From an uncultured bacterium (GTDB lineage Bacteria; Verrucomicrobiota; Kiritimatiellia; RFP12; UBA1067): a stretch of DNA of 46,891 nt. A model generated the notes under the pieces. The model searched no databases, was not told the DNA's origin, and worked only from the letters and a program-made list of their open reading frames with translations. The position numbers and the translations under genes were made by a program. The number at the start of each line of letters is the position of its first letter. Position 1 is the stretch's first letter. Positions 7,038-16,066 of the stretch are shown here, piece by piece. The stretch covers positions 1-46,891 of the forward strand of contig CACXPT010000031.1 in the NCBI GenBank assembly GCA_902769585.1, written 5' to 3'.

Positions 7038-8558
7038 ATGAAAGACAACAGGATAAGGTTCTTCGACACGACGCTGCGAGACGGCGAGCAGGCCCCGGGC
7101 TACTCCATGTCGCACGACGAGAAGACGCGCATGGCGCTCCAGCTCGAGGCGCTCGGCGTAGACGTGATAGAGGCCGGGTTCGCCGTGGCCTCGCCAGGCG
7201 ACTTCGAGAGCGTGCGCCAGATCGCGCGCGCCGTGAAGGGCTGCACCGTGGCATCGCTCGCCCGCGCGCTCGAGAAGGACATCGACGCGGCGGCGGAGGC
7301 CGTGAGGGAGGCGGCGCACCCGCGCGTGCACACGTTCCTCGCCACGAGCGACCTGCACCTGAAGAGCAAGCTCCACATGTCGCGGCGGGACGCGCTGGAT
7401 CGGGTGAGGCGCATGGTCGCGTACGCGCGGAGGAAGTGCGCGGACGTGGAGTTCTCCGCAGAGGACGCATCTCGCACGGACGTCGACTTCCTGTGCAGGG
7501 TGGTGGAGACGGCGATCGCCGCCGGCGCGTCGGTGGTGAACCTGCCGGACACGGTCGGATACGCCGCGCCGGAGGAGTTCCACGACTTCATCCGCTCCGT
7601 CATGACGCGCGTCCCGAACATGGGAAAGGCGATACTTTCGGTGCACTGCCACGACGACCTGGGGCTCGCAGTCGCCAACACGCTCGCGGGCATACGCGCC
7701 GGGGCGCGCCAGGTGGAATGCACGATCGGCGGCATCGGCGAGCGTGCCGGCAACGCCGCGCTGGAGGAGATCGTGATGGGCCTGCGCACCAGGCACGACC
7801 ACTACGGCGACATGGAGTACGGCATCCACACGGAGGAGATCGCCCGCTCGGCCCAGCTCCTATCGCGCATCACAGGCGTCAAGATCGCGCCGAACAAGGC
7901 GATCGTCGGCGCGAACGCCTTCGCCCACGAGAGCGGCATCCACCAGCACGGCGTGATGGTCGACGCGCGCACGTACGAGATCATGACGCCGGAGTCCGTC
8001 GGCGTGAAGAAGACGGAGCTGGTGCTTGGCAAGCATTCCGGGCAGCACGCCTTCGCGGAGCGCCTAAAGACCCTCGGCTACGAGCTGGAAGCGGAGCAGG
8101 TGGCGGACCTCTTCGCGGATTTCAAGTCGCTGGCCGACCGCAAGAAGACGATCCTGGACCGCGACCTCGTCGCGCTCGTGGAGGCGAAGGCGGGGACTCG
8201 CGTACGCCCGGAGCGCGAATGGCGGCTCGACACGTTCGTCGTCAACAGCGGCAACCACATGAGCGCCACCGCGCAGGTCACGCTTGAAAGGAACGGCAAG
8301 AAGCGCCAGGAGGCCGCGCTCGGCTCCGGTCCGATCTACGCCGCGTTCCGCGCCGTGGAGATGATCATACGGCACAAGTTCACGCTTGAGGACTATCGCA
8401 TCGAGGCCGTCACGGAGCGCCGCGACGCCCTAGGCGAAGTGTTCGTGAAGATATCGGACAAGCGAGGCTCGTACCGCGGGCGCGGCGTCTCCACCGACAT
8501 CATCAAGGGTAGCATCCTTGCGCTGCTGAACGCCGTCAACAGGATGCTGAACACCTGA
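7038..8558 (+). CDS. leuA: 2-isopropylmalate synthase
   Basis: 506 residues, the usual size. The enzyme condenses acetyl-CoA with 2-oxoisovalerate, the first committed step to leucine. [16 protein letters not shown] (residues 6-21) carries the metal Asp and catalytic Arg, [12 protein letters not shown] the HxH metal site, and GIHQHGV the downstream conserved block. Residues about 395-500 form the regulatory LeuA dimer domain ([13 protein letters not shown]), so feedback inhibition by leucine is expected. Start ATG 7038 follows AAGGAACAGGA. It is the first structural gene behind the attenuator and is followed after 29 bp by leuC. Confidence 0.96.
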   Translation: MKDNRIRFFDTTLRDGEQAPGYSMSHDEKTRMALQLEALGVDVIEAGFAVASPGDFESVRQIARAVKGCTVASLARALEKDIDAAAEAVREAAHPRVHTFLATSDLHLKSKLHMSRRDALDRVRRMVAYARRKCADVEFSAEDASRTDVDFLCRVVETAIAAGASVVNLPDTVGYAAPEEFHDFIRSVMTRVPNMGKAILSVHCHDDLGLAVANTLAGIRAGARQVECTIGGIGERAGNAALEEIVMGLRTRHDHYGDMEYGIHTEEIARSAQLLSRITGVKIAPNKAIVGANAFAHESGIHQHGVMVDARTYEIMTPESVGVKKTELVLGKHSGQHAFAERLKTLGYELEAEQVADLFADFKSLADRKKTILDRDLVALVEAKAGTRVRPEREWRLDTFVVNSGNHMSATAQVTLERNGKKRQEAALGSGPIYAAFRAVEMIIRHKFTLEDYRIEAVTERRDALGEVFVKISDKRGSYRGRGVSTDIIKGSILALLNAVNRMLNT

Positions 8559-8587
8559 GGGCCGAAACGCGAAAGGAGAGTGTTGAC

Positions 8588-9862
8588 ATGGGCATGACGA
8601 TGACACAGAAGATCCTCGCGGCGCACGTGGCCGGCGGGGCGACAGTACGCGCGGGCGAGCTGGTGATGGCTAAGCTCGACCTCGTGCTGGCGAACGACAT
8701 CACGGCGCCGGTCGCTATCGGCGAGTTCCCGAAGTTCGGGCGCGAGCGAGTGTTCGACCGCACGAAGGTCGCGCTGGTGCCTGACCACTTCGCGCCTAAC
8801 AAGGACATCAAGGCGGCCGCGCAATGCGCGTGCATGAGGGCGTTCGCCCGAGCGCAGGACATAGAGAACTACTTCGAGGTGGGCCACGACTGCGGCGTGG
8901 AGCACGCGTTGCTGCCGGAGAAGGGGCTCGTGACAGCGGGCGACTGCGTGATCGGCGCCGATTCGCACACATGCACGTACGGCGCGCTTGGCGCGTTCTC
9001 CACTGGCGTCGGTTCTACGGACGCCGCGGCGGGGATGGCGACAGGCGAGGCCTGGTTCCGGGTGCCGTCCGCGATCAAGGTCGTGCTGCGCAACGCTCCG
9101 CGCGGCTGGGTCTGCGGCAAGGACGTCGTGCTCCGCCTGATCGGCATGATCGGAGTGGCCGGCGCGCGATATCAGTCGCTCGAGTTCGCGGGCGACGGCG
9201 TGGCGGCGCTCGGCATGGACGACCGCTTCACCATCGCCAACATGGCCATAGAGGCCGGCGCGAAGAACGGCATCTTTCCCGTGGATGACACCTGCAGGGC
9301 GTACCTTTCGGAACATGGGGCGAAGCCGCCGCGAGCATTTGCCGCCGACGCCGATGCCGAATACGAGCGCGAGGTGGAGATAGACCTGGCGAAGCTGAAG
9401 CCCGTGGTGGCGTTCCCGCACCTGCCTTCCAACGTGCGCGACGTGGACGAGGCCGGCGACGTGCCGATCGACCAGGTGGTGATAGGCTCATGCACGAACG
9501 GCAGGATATCCGACATGCGCGTCGCCGCCGAGATCATGCGCGGCAGAAAGGTGGCGCCGGGCGTGCGGTGCATCGTCATCCCAGCCACGCAGCGCGTCTG
9601 GCTGCAGTCGATGGAGGAGGGGCTGCTCAAGACGTTCGCGGAGGCGGGATGCGTCGTGTCCACGCCGACGTGCGGACCGTGCCTTGGCGGATACATGGGC
9701 ATCCTCGCGAAGGGCGAGAGGTGCGTAGCCACCACGAACCGGAACTTCGTAGGCCGCATGGGTCATGTGGAGTCCGAAGTGTATCTCGCCTCGCCGGCAG
9801 TTGCCGCAGCCAGCGCCTTGGCAGGGCGTATCGTCGCACCAGCGGATTGGCAAAGGTCGTAA
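8588..9862 (+). CDS. leuC: 3-isopropylmalate dehydratase large subunit
   Basis: 424-residue aconitase-family subunit of the shorter bacterial/archaeal LeuC/HacA type. With LeuD it isomerises 2- to 3-isopropylmalate. The [4Fe-4S] cysteines are in GSCTNGR (Cys302) and TCGPC (Cys362 and Cys365). [15 protein letters not shown] is the substrate-binding signature. Start ATG 8588 has GGAGAG eight bases before it. The stop TAA (9860-9862) is also the first three bases of the 9-bp tandem array that separates it from leuD. The short-form group also contains homoaconitases, but the leuACDB context fixes the role. Confidence 0.95.
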   Translation: MGMTMTQKILAAHVAGGATVRAGELVMAKLDLVLANDITAPVAIGEFPKFGRERVFDRTKVALVPDHFAPNKDIKAAAQCACMRAFARAQDIENYFEVGHDCGVEHALLPEKGLVTAGDCVIGADSHTCTYGALGAFSTGVGSTDAAAGMATGEAWFRVPSAIKVVLRNAPRGWVCGKDVVLRLIGMIGVAGARYQSLEFAGDGVAALGMDDRFTIANMAIEAGAKNGIFPVDDTCRAYLSEHGAKPPRAFAADADAEYEREVEIDLAKLKPVVAFPHLPSNVRDVDEAGDVPIDQVVIGSCTNGRISDMRVAAEIMRGRKVAPGVRCIVIPATQRVWLQSMEEGLLKTFAEAGCVVSTPTCGPCLGGYMGILAKGERCVATTNRNFVGRMGHVESEVYLASPAVAAASALAGRIVAPADWQRS

Positions 9863-9985
9863 GGTCATTAAGGTCTATAAGGTCTTTAGGGTCTATAAAG
9901 TCATTAAGGTTATTAAGGTCTTTAGGGTCTATAAGGTCGTTAAGGTTATTAAGGTCTTTAGGGTTGTTAAGGTCTGTAAGGTATC
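9860..9985. repeat. Fourteen-unit 9-bp tandem array between leuC and leuD
   Basis: Fourteen consecutive units of the form TAAGGTCTT, with variants TAAGGTCAT, TAGGGTCTA, TAAGGTTAT and TAAGGTCGT, in perfect 9-bp register. A partial unit AAGGTCTATG runs into the leuD start. The leuC frame meets TAA or TAG in nearly every unit. The other two frames stay open, and in the leuD frame the array would read as KVx triplets. Every unit holds AAGG or AGGG, a Shine-Dalgarno-like core. Confidence 0.9.
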
Positions 9986-9992
9986 AAGGTCT

Positions 9993-10493
9993 ATGAAGAT
10001 TCAAGGAACAGTTTTCAGGTACGGCGACAATGTCGATACCGACGTGATCATCCCGGCGCGCTACCTAAACACGCCGGACGCCAAAGAGCTGGCGACGCAC
10101 TGCATGGAGGACATCGACCAGCAGTTCGCGCGAACCGTCAAGAGCGGCGACATCGTTGTCGCGGGGCGCAACTTCGGCTGCGGCTCCTCCCGCGAGCACG
10201 CGCCGCTCGCCATCAAGGCGTGCGGAGTGGGTTGCGTGGTCGCGGCCTCGTTCGCGCGCATATTCTACCGCAACGCGCTCAACATCGGTCTGCCGATCCT
10301 GGAATGCCCCGCAGCCGCCGAGGCGGTGGAGGCGGGGCATACGGTGACGGTGGACTTCGTGGCTGGAGAGATGACGGACGAGACGACGGGACAGAGTTTC
10401 GCCGTGGAACCGTTTCCGCCGTTCATGCGCGATCTCGTGTCGGCCGGCGGCCTCGCGAACTATCTTCGCAATCGACAGAGCAATGGGGAATGA
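9993..10493 (+). CDS. leuD: 3-isopropylmalate dehydratase small subunit
   Basis: 166 residues, normal for LeuD, the swivel domain that completes the isomerase. It opens [25 protein letters not shown], the standard N terminus, and carries [14 protein letters not shown], the small-subunit signature. The frame is open back to 9765 through the tandem array, but the homology begins at ATG 9993, so the KVx-rich extension is not taken as protein. The stop at 10491-10493 overlaps an ATG at 10490 belonging to the leuB frame. Confidence 0.95.
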   Translation: MKIQGTVFRYGDNVDTDVIIPARYLNTPDAKELATHCMEDIDQQFARTVKSGDIVVAGRNFGCGSSREHAPLAIKACGVGCVVAASFARIFYRNALNIGLPILECPAAAEAVEAGHTVTVDFVAGEMTDETTGQSFAVEPFPPFMRDLVSAGGLANYLRNRQSNGE

Positions 10494-10498
10494 CTGCC

Positions 10499-11581
10499 AT
10501 GAACAAGACAATTGCGGTATTGCCGGGCGACGGCATCGGGCCGGAGACGACTGGCGAGGCGGTGAAGGTCCTCGCGGCAGTGGCGGAGAAGTTCGGGCAC
10601 AGTTTCGAGACGCGCGAATGCCTGGTGGGCGGCGCGGCGATAGACGCAGTGGGCGTGGCGTTGCCGCCGGAGACGCTGGCGGTGTGCAGGGCGGCGTACG
10701 CCGTGCTGCTGGGCGCGGTGGGCGGACCGAAGTGGGATTCGCTGCCGGGCGCGCTCCGCCCCGAGCGTGCCGCGCTCCTGCCACTTCGCGCCGAGCTCGG
10801 CGTCTTCTGCAACCTGCGCCCTGCAAAGACATGGGGCGGGCTGGTGGATGCAAGTCCGTTGCGGCCAGAGGCAGTTGCCGGCGGCATCGACATCCTTGTG
10901 GTGCGCGAGCTGACCAGCGGCATATATTTCGGCGCGCACGAGCGATCGGAGGACGGACGCTCCGCGCGCGACGTTATGGCGTATTCCGTCGAGGAGATAG
11001 AGCGGGTGGCGCGAATGGCGTTCTCTGCGGCGCGCTGCAGGCGCGGCAGCGTCACGAGCGTCGACAAGGCGAACGTGCTAGAGACGTCGCGCCTGTGGCG
11101 AGAGACGGTCATGCGCGTCCGCGAGGAGGGGTTCGCGGACGTCTCGCTTGACCACATGTACGTGGACAACGCCGCCATGCAGCTCGTGCGCGATCCAAGG
11201 CGGTTCGACGTGCTGCTCACCGAGAACATGTTCGGCGACATCCTGTCGGACGAGGCGTCGCAGATCGTGGGCTCGATCGGCATGTTGCCGTCGGCGTCGC
11301 TGCGCGAGGACGGGTTCGGTCTATACGAGCCTGTCCACGGATCGGCGCCGGACATCGCGGGGCGCGACATCGCCAATCCGCTGGCCGCGATACTGTCTGC
11401 GGCGATGATGCTCCGTCATTCCTTCGGGCTGGAACGGGAAGCGGCGGCAGTCGAGAGCGCAGTGGAAACCGTTCTCGCGAACGGAGCCAGAACGGCCGAC
11501 ATCGCCAAGCCGTGCGAGGCGTCCATCGGCACGCGCGCCATGGGCGACGCAGTGCTTTCCGCGCTGCGGGATCAGGTGTAG
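10499..11581 (+). CDS. leuB: 3-isopropylmalate dehydrogenase
   Basis: 360-residue NAD-dependent decarboxylating dehydrogenase, third enzyme of leucine synthesis. [12 protein letters not shown] opens the protein; [21 protein letters not shown] and [16 protein letters not shown] (active-site Lys) follow; [19 protein letters not shown] binds metal and substrate; [18 protein letters not shown] is the NAD loop. ATG 10499 is chosen because GGGGA lies nine bases upstream; ATG 10490, overlapping the leuD stop, would add three residues but has no spacing for a ribosome site. Last gene of the operon. Its 3' end overlaps convergent pilB by 10 bp. Confidence 0.96.
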   Translation: MNKTIAVLPGDGIGPETTGEAVKVLAAVAEKFGHSFETRECLVGGAAIDAVGVALPPETLAVCRAAYAVLLGAVGGPKWDSLPGALRPERAALLPLRAELGVFCNLRPAKTWGGLVDASPLRPEAVAGGIDILVVRELTSGIYFGAHERSEDGRSARDVMAYSVEEIERVARMAFSAARCRRGSVTSVDKANVLETSRLWRETVMRVREEGFADVSLDHMYVDNAAMQLVRDPRRFDVLLTENMFGDILSDEASQIVGSIGMLPSASLREDGFGLYEPVHGSAPDIAGRDIANPLAAILSAAMMLRHSFGLEREAAAVESAVETVLANGARTADIAKPCEASIGTRAMGDAVLSALRDQV

Positions 11582-13155
11582 CGCAGGACCTCGTCAACCG
11601 TGGTGTAGCCGTCGAGGATCGAACGGACGCCGTCCTCGCGCATAGTGCGCATGCCGAGCTCGCGGGCCTTCTCGCGGATGATGAGCGTGGGGGCGCGGTC
11701 GTTGATCAGCTCGCGGATCGGGTTGGTGACGCGCAGGTACTCGAAGATGGCCTTGCGGCCCTTGTACCCGGTGCCGTTGCAGGTCTTGCAGCCCTTGCCG
11801 AAGTAGAAGGGTCGTCCGCCGATCTGGTCGCGCGTGAGGTTGATGCGGTCGAGCGTCTCGTCGTCCGGCTCGTAGGAGGTCTTGCACTCCTTGCAGCAGG
11901 TGCGGAGAAGTCGCTGGCCGAGCACCGCCTCGAGGGTGGACGCCACCATGTAGGGCGCCACGTTCATGTCCACGAAACGCATCACGGCGCCGGCGGCGTC
12001 GTTGGTGTGCAGGGTGGAGAACACGAGGTGGCCTGTGAGGGCGGCCTGGATGGCCACTTCTGCAGTCTCGAGGTCGCGGATCTCGCCGATGAGCATGATG
12101 TCGGGGTCTTGACGCAGGAAGGCGCGCAGCACCTTCGGGAAGGTGTTGCCGACTTCGTGGTTGATAGGCACCTGCACGATGCCGTCCACGTCGTATTCGA
12201 CAGGCTCCTCGGCCGTGAGGAGTTTGGAGTCGATGGAATTGATGCGGCGGAGGACGGAGTAGAGCGTGGTCGTCTTGCCGGAGCCGGTAGGGCCGGTCAC
12301 GACGATGATGCCGTTAGGCTTCTCGATGTCCATCGTCAGCTGCTCGTACACGTCCTCGGCGAGGCCCACGTTCTCAAGGTCGAGGGACGTGGCGCTCTGG
12401 TCGAGGATACGCATTACCACCGATTCGCCGTGGGTCGTGGGGAGGCATGATACGCGGAGGTCTACGGGGCGGCCCGCGACGGTGATCGCGATGCGGCCGT
12501 CCTGCGGGATGCGGCGCTCGGCGATGTTGAGGTTCGCCATGATCTTGACGCGGGAGATGATGGCGGGGGCCATCGAGACGTCCGGCGCCTTCACCTCGTA
12601 GAGCGCGCCGTCCACGCGGTAGCGGATCTTGAAGTCGTGCTCGAACGGCTCGATGTGGATGTCGGCCGCGCGGTCGACGACGCCCTGGTAGAGGATCATG
12701 TTCACGAACTTGACGATGGCGTTGTTGTTCGCCGCGCCCTCGAGGGCGGCAACGTCGTTCGGGTCGCTCTTGAGGGACGCGTCTCCGTCGAGGCCCTCGC
12801 CGAGCGACTTCAGCATGTCGGCGACGGATTCCGACGCGTCGCCGTAGTACTGCGAGATGCGGTCGTTGACGTCCTGCTCGCGGGCCATGACGAACCGCAC
12901 CTCCTTCGAGAGGGCGAACGCCACCTCGTCGGAGACGCGCGGGTCGACGAGGTTCGCGGTGGCGAGCGTCACGGGATATGCGGCCATCATCGCGAGCAGG
13001 TCGTCCTCGGTGGCGTAGCCGCCGTCGATGACGAGCTGGCGGATTGGCTTGCCGCCGTCGTTTTTCTGCTCTTCGCGGATGGTTGCGACCTGCTCGTCGT
13101 CCAGGACGCCGTTCTGGACGAGGAGATCGAGAAGCGGATCGAATTGCTCTGCCAT
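11572..13155 (-). CDS. pilB: Type IV pilus assembly / type II secretion ATPase (PilB/GspE family)
   Basis: 527-residue hexameric motor that powers pilin polymerisation at the inner membrane. An N-terminal MshEN-like domain (residues 1-130; [21 protein letters not shown]) precedes the ATPase core with Walker [14 protein letters not shown], the Asp box, and Walker [17 protein letters not shown]. The tetracysteine zinc motif CCKEC...[12 protein letters not shown] is typical of PilB/GspE extension ATPases. The ATG follows the pilT stop directly (TAA-ATG), so the two are translationally coupled. No pilins or pilC platform gene are in the window. Confidence 0.92.
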   Translation of the reverse strand: MAEQFDPLLDLLVQNGVLDDEQVATIREEQKNDGGKPIRQLVIDGGYATEDDLLAMMAAYPVTLATANLVDPRVSDEVAFALSKEVRFVMAREQDVNDRISQYYGDASESVADMLKSLGEGLDGDASLKSDPNDVAALEGAANNNAIVKFVNMILYQGVVDRAADIHIEPFEHDFKIRYRVDGALYEVKAPDVSMAPAIISRVKIMANLNIAERRIPQDGRIAITVAGRPVDLRVSCLPTTHGESVVMRILDQSATSLDLENVGLAEDVYEQLTMDIEKPNGIIVVTGPTGSGKTTTLYSVLRRINSIDSKLLTAEEPVEYDVDGIVQVPINHEVGNTFPKVLRAFLRQDPDIMLIGEIRDLETAEVAIQAALTGHLVFSTLHTNDAAGAVMRFVDMNVAPYMVASTLEAVLGQRLLRTCCKECKTSYEPDDETLDRINLTRDQIGGRPFYFGKGCKTCNGTGYKGRKAIFEYLRVTNPIRELINDRAPTLIIREKARELGMRTMREDGVRSILDGYTTVDEVLRYT

Positions 13156-14250
13156 TTAGCGCCGTCCCATCTCTTCCTTGAGCTTGGACACCACGGTGTC
13201 GGGGTCCTGCGACTTGGTGATGAGCTCGTCGTAGGAGATGAACCCGTTCTTGTAGTGCTCGGTGAGGCAGGCGTCGAGCGTGACCATGCCGTACTTCGCG
13301 CCGGTCTGGAGGTCGCTCTTGATCATGTTCGTCTTGTTGTCGCGGATGCGGCTGCGGATGGCGTCGGTGGAGATCATGATCTCGAACGCGGCGATACGTC
13401 CGTGGACCTCGCCGTCCGGGCCGAGCTTCGGCAGAAGGATCTGCGAGATGACGGCCTGGAGGCCGGCGGCGAGCTGCGTGCGGATCTGCGCCTGCTGGTT
13501 CGTCGGGAAGGCGTCGACGATACGGTCGACCGTCTCGGCTGCGCCTGTCGTGTGGAGCGTGCCGAACACGAGGTGGCCTGTTTCTGCGGCGGTGATTGCG
13601 GCGCCGATCGTCTCGAGGTCTCGCATTTCGCCCACGAGGATCACGTCCGGGTCCTGGCGGAGCGCGCGGCGGATGGCCTCGGCGAAGGAGGGCACGTCGT
13701 CGCCGACTTCGCGCTGCGTGACGAGCGACTTCTGCGAGGTGTGGTAGAATTCGATCGGGTCCTCGATGGTGATGATGTGGACGCCGCGCTCGCGGTTGAT
13801 GACGTTGAGCATGGACGCGAGCGTGGTGGACTTTCCTGATCCGGTCGGGCCTGTCACGAGGATGAGTCCGCGCGGCTTGAAGAGGAGTTCCTTCACTGTG
13901 TCCGGCAGACCGATCTGCTCGAGCGTGAGAAGCGTTGACGGAATCATACGGAGCACGCAGCCCCAGCGCTTGCGCTCCTTGAAGACGGACACACGGAAGC
14001 GGGTGCCGTCCTCGTGCGAGAGGGCGAAGTCCGCGCCGCCGTTCTTCTCCACCTCGGCGGACTGCTCGGCCGTCATGATCTCGTGGCAGAGCTTGAACGT
14101 GTCGTCCTCGTCAAACGCCTCGTCGGCGATCGCAACCAGCTCGCCGTGGATGCGGAGCTTTGGGGGCATGTACGCGCGCACGTGCAGGTCGGACGCGCCC
14201 TCGTCGATCGTCGCCTGCAGCAGATCGTTCATCGTGATTTCAGTAGCCAT
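13156..14250 (-). CDS. pilT: Twitching motility / pilus retraction ATPase PilT
   Basis: 364 residues, the usual PilT size. ASDLHVRAYMPPKLRIHGEL is the N-terminal PilT signature, then Walker A GPTGSGKSTTLASM, HIITIEDPIEF, Walker B VILVGEMRDLETI and the AIRxLIR-like tail region (AIRSRIRDNKT). The protein depolymerises type IV pili. ATG at 14250 (MATEITMNDLLQ) is preferred over the nine-residue longer frame because AGGAGA lies just upstream of it. First gene of the pilT-pilB operon; its promoter is at 14276-14305. Confidence 0.94.
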   Translation of the reverse strand: MATEITMNDLLQATIDEGASDLHVRAYMPPKLRIHGELVAIADEAFDEDDTFKLCHEIMTAEQSAEVEKNGGADFALSHEDGTRFRVSVFKERKRWGCVLRMIPSTLLTLEQIGLPDTVKELLFKPRGLILVTGPTGSGKSTTLASMLNVINRERGVHIITIEDPIEFYHTSQKSLVTQREVGDDVPSFAEAIRRALRQDPDVILVGEMRDLETIGAAITAAETGHLVFGTLHTTGAAETVDRIVDAFPTNQQAQIRTQLAAGLQAVISQILLPKLGPDGEVHGRIAAFEIMISTDAIRSRIRDNKTNMIKSDLQTGAKYGMVTLDACLTEHYKNGFISYDELITKSQDPDTVVSKLKEEMGRR

Positions 14251-14275
14251 AGCATCTCCTGTTCTTGCGGACGGC

Positions 14276-14305
14276 ATTATAGCACAGCTCTACCCCGCGC
14301 CGCAA
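14276..14305 (-). promoter_or_regulatory. Promoter of pilT-pilB
   Basis: On the minus strand TTGCGG (14305-14300), an 18-bp spacer and TATAAT (14281-14276) preceded by TGC (extended -10). A leader of about 19 nt carries the AGGAGA ribosome site. Confidence 0.65.
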
Positions 14306-14327
14306 GGCGGAAAATCAGTTCGCCTCG

Positions 14328-14356
14328 TTGCCCGTGCGGGAGTGCTGTGCTATACT
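14328..14356 (+). promoter_or_regulatory. Promoter of the secreted TIM-barrel-like gene
   Basis: TTGCCC at 14328-14333, 17-bp spacer, TATACT at 14351-14356 preceded by TGC. The ATG is at 14363, 6 nt past the -10 box, with no Shine-Dalgarno. This is the third leaderless candidate in the window. It is divergent from the pilT promoter. Confidence 0.7.
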
Positions 14357-14362
14357 TGCCGC

Positions 14363-16054
14363 ATGAAAGCAACACGCATTTTCTTCCTTTCCGCTGCGGC
14401 GCTTGCCGCAGTGTCCCTTTGCGCGGGGAACGCCCCGCGTAAGCATCTGGTCGGCCACGGCTGGGACCTGCTCGCGGTCTCTCCTGCGGAAGTCGTCCGC
14501 CATGCCGACGAATTCGCGAAGACAGGACTCGACGGCATCTCGATCACGCTCCGCAAGACGCTCCCCGACGGGCGGCGGCTCTCTATGTCCTCGATCCTGA
14601 CCGATCCCGTCTGGCCCAAAGAGGCGTTTGCCAGCGAGATCGCCGACCTGCGTAAACTCAAGGGCAAGCCGGGCCTTTCGCATTGCTACCTGTCCGCATT
14701 CTGGACTCCGGCGCGTCGGCTTGCATGGAACGACGACGCGGCATGGGCGCGCGCGATCGGCAACATGAGGACGCTCGCCCAGATCGCGAGCGAGGGACAG
14801 GTAGAAGGGCTGCTGATCGACCCCGAGGACTATTCCGGCTCGAAGCAGTTCCACCTGCGGTCGGACGACGGCGACTTCGATTCTGTCAGCGTGCTCGCGC
14901 GGCGGCGCGGCAGCGAGTTCATCGAAGCCGTCGCGTCGGTCTACCCCAACGCGAAGCTGCTGTTCTTCTGGCTCCTCTCGCTCTCCTGCCAGGACTTCTC
15001 GTCAGTGGCGGACCCGCAGTTCGCGCTGAAGGCGAAGGGCGACCTTTGGCCGGCCTTCGTGAACGGGATGCTGGACCGCCTGCCCAAGACCATGAGGCTG
15101 GTCGACGGCAACGAGCACGCATACCGCTACGAGGCGTCGCGCCGCGACTTCTACGTGGCGGCCTGGGAGCAGAAGCATGGGATGCTCCAGGTCGTCGACG
15201 AGCGGAACAGGGACCTGTACCGTCTGAACGTCTGCTCCGGGTCGGGGCACTATCTGGACGCCTACATCAACCCAACGAACAGCCATTGGTACTTCGGGCC
15301 GGTGGACGGATCGCGCCTCGGGCACTTCGCGCAGAACCTGCGACAGGCGGTTGCCTGCGCGGAGGACACGGTGTGGATATACGGCGAGAAGTGCGCGTGG
15401 GTCAGGTGGCGCGGGGTCGCGTCCAAGCGGTGGGACGCGGACAAGGCGGAGTACCGCACGTGGGAGGAGGCGCTGCCCGGCATCTCGGATCTCATTGCGC
15501 GGCTGAAGGATCCGCAGGAATGGAAGGAGCGCAAGCTCGCCGAGAAGACGCGGGCGGGAACGCTTGCAGACCTTAACGGAAACAGCGCGTGCGCATACGG
15601 CACGCCGCTGGAAGCGGGGAAGTTCCATGCGGGGAAGGTGCCCAAGCCGTACGGCACTTGGCAGGACGAAAAGAAGGCGAAGGGCGTGTTCGGCGTGGAC
15701 ACGGGAACGGGCGTGGGGGACGCGAGCTCGCTCTGCATCAAGGGAAGCGGCAACGGTTGCTTCCTCTTCAACTCGCCGCCTGTCAAGCCGGGCGAAACCT
15801 ATCTCGTGCGATTCTGCACGAAAGGAGCCATGCCGTCCGCGTCCGTCTATTGGAAGCGGCAGGGCGCGTGGGACTGGTCCCTGCGCGGCTGCTTCTCCAC
15901 CATGGGAGCTCCGGAGGCGGACGGCTGGATGCGAGGCGAGATACTGGCGCAGGTTCCGCCGGGGGCGGATTCGTTCTCGGTGCTTCTCGGAGCGAAGCAG
16001 AACTCGGACGAGCAGACCTGGTTCGACTGCGTCATCGTAAACCCGCTTGACTAA
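14363..16054 (+). CDS. Secreted protein of unknown function, TIM-barrel-like with a C-terminal carbohydrate-binding-like domain
   Basis: 563 residues starting MKATRIFFLSAAALAAVSLC, a signal peptide with a likely cut after the AGNA region. Residues about 25-390 look like a glycoside-hydrolase-type barrel: GLDGISITLR, LIDPEDYSG and WIYGEKCAWVRW have the acidic and aromatic spacing seen in such proteins, though I recognise no defined family. Residues about 410-563 (PVKPGETYLVRFCTKG ... WFDCVIVNP) resemble a beta-sandwich of CBM4/9 type. The start is set by the promoter, whose -10 ends six bases before the ATG; the longer open frame runs antisense to pilT. Its 3' end faces metXW, 12 bp away. Function, substrate and catalysis are unproven. 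Confidence 0.7.
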   Translation: MKATRIFFLSAAALAAVSLCAGNAPRKHLVGHGWDLLAVSPAEVVRHADEFAKTGLDGISITLRKTLPDGRRLSMSSILTDPVWPKEAFASEIADLRKLKGKPGLSHCYLSAFWTPARRLAWNDDAAWARAIGNMRTLAQIASEGQVEGLLIDPEDYSGSKQFHLRSDDGDFDSVSVLARRRGSEFIEAVASVYPNAKLLFFWLLSLSCQDFSSVADPQFALKAKGDLWPAFVNGMLDRLPKTMRLVDGNEHAYRYEASRRDFYVAAWEQKHGMLQVVDERNRDLYRLNVCSGSGHYLDAYINPTNSHWYFGPVDGSRLGHFAQNLRQAVACAEDTVWIYGEKCAWVRWRGVASKRWDADKAEYRTWEEALPGISDLIARLKDPQEWKERKLAEKTRAGTLADLNGNSACAYGTPLEAGKFHAGKVPKPYGTWQDEKKAKGVFGVDTGTGVGDASSLCIKGSGNGCFLFNSPPVKPGETYLVRFCTKGAMPSASVYWKRQGAWDWSLRGCFSTMGAPEADGWMRGEILAQVPPGADSFSVLLGAKQNSDEQTWFDCVIVNPLD

Positions 16055-16066
16055 GGCACAGTCGCG

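Noticed and set aside
9860..9985. CRISPR-like array
   Set aside because: Units are 9 bp with no spacers; this is a simple tandem repeat.
9765..9992. Longer LeuD with a KVx-repeat N terminus
   Set aside because: The standard LeuD start [12 protein letters not shown] begins at 9993; the extension is tandem repeat and leuC out of frame.
13766..14362. N-terminal extension of the secreted barrel-like protein
   Set aside because: Runs antisense to pilT and across two promoters; the signal peptide begins at 14363.
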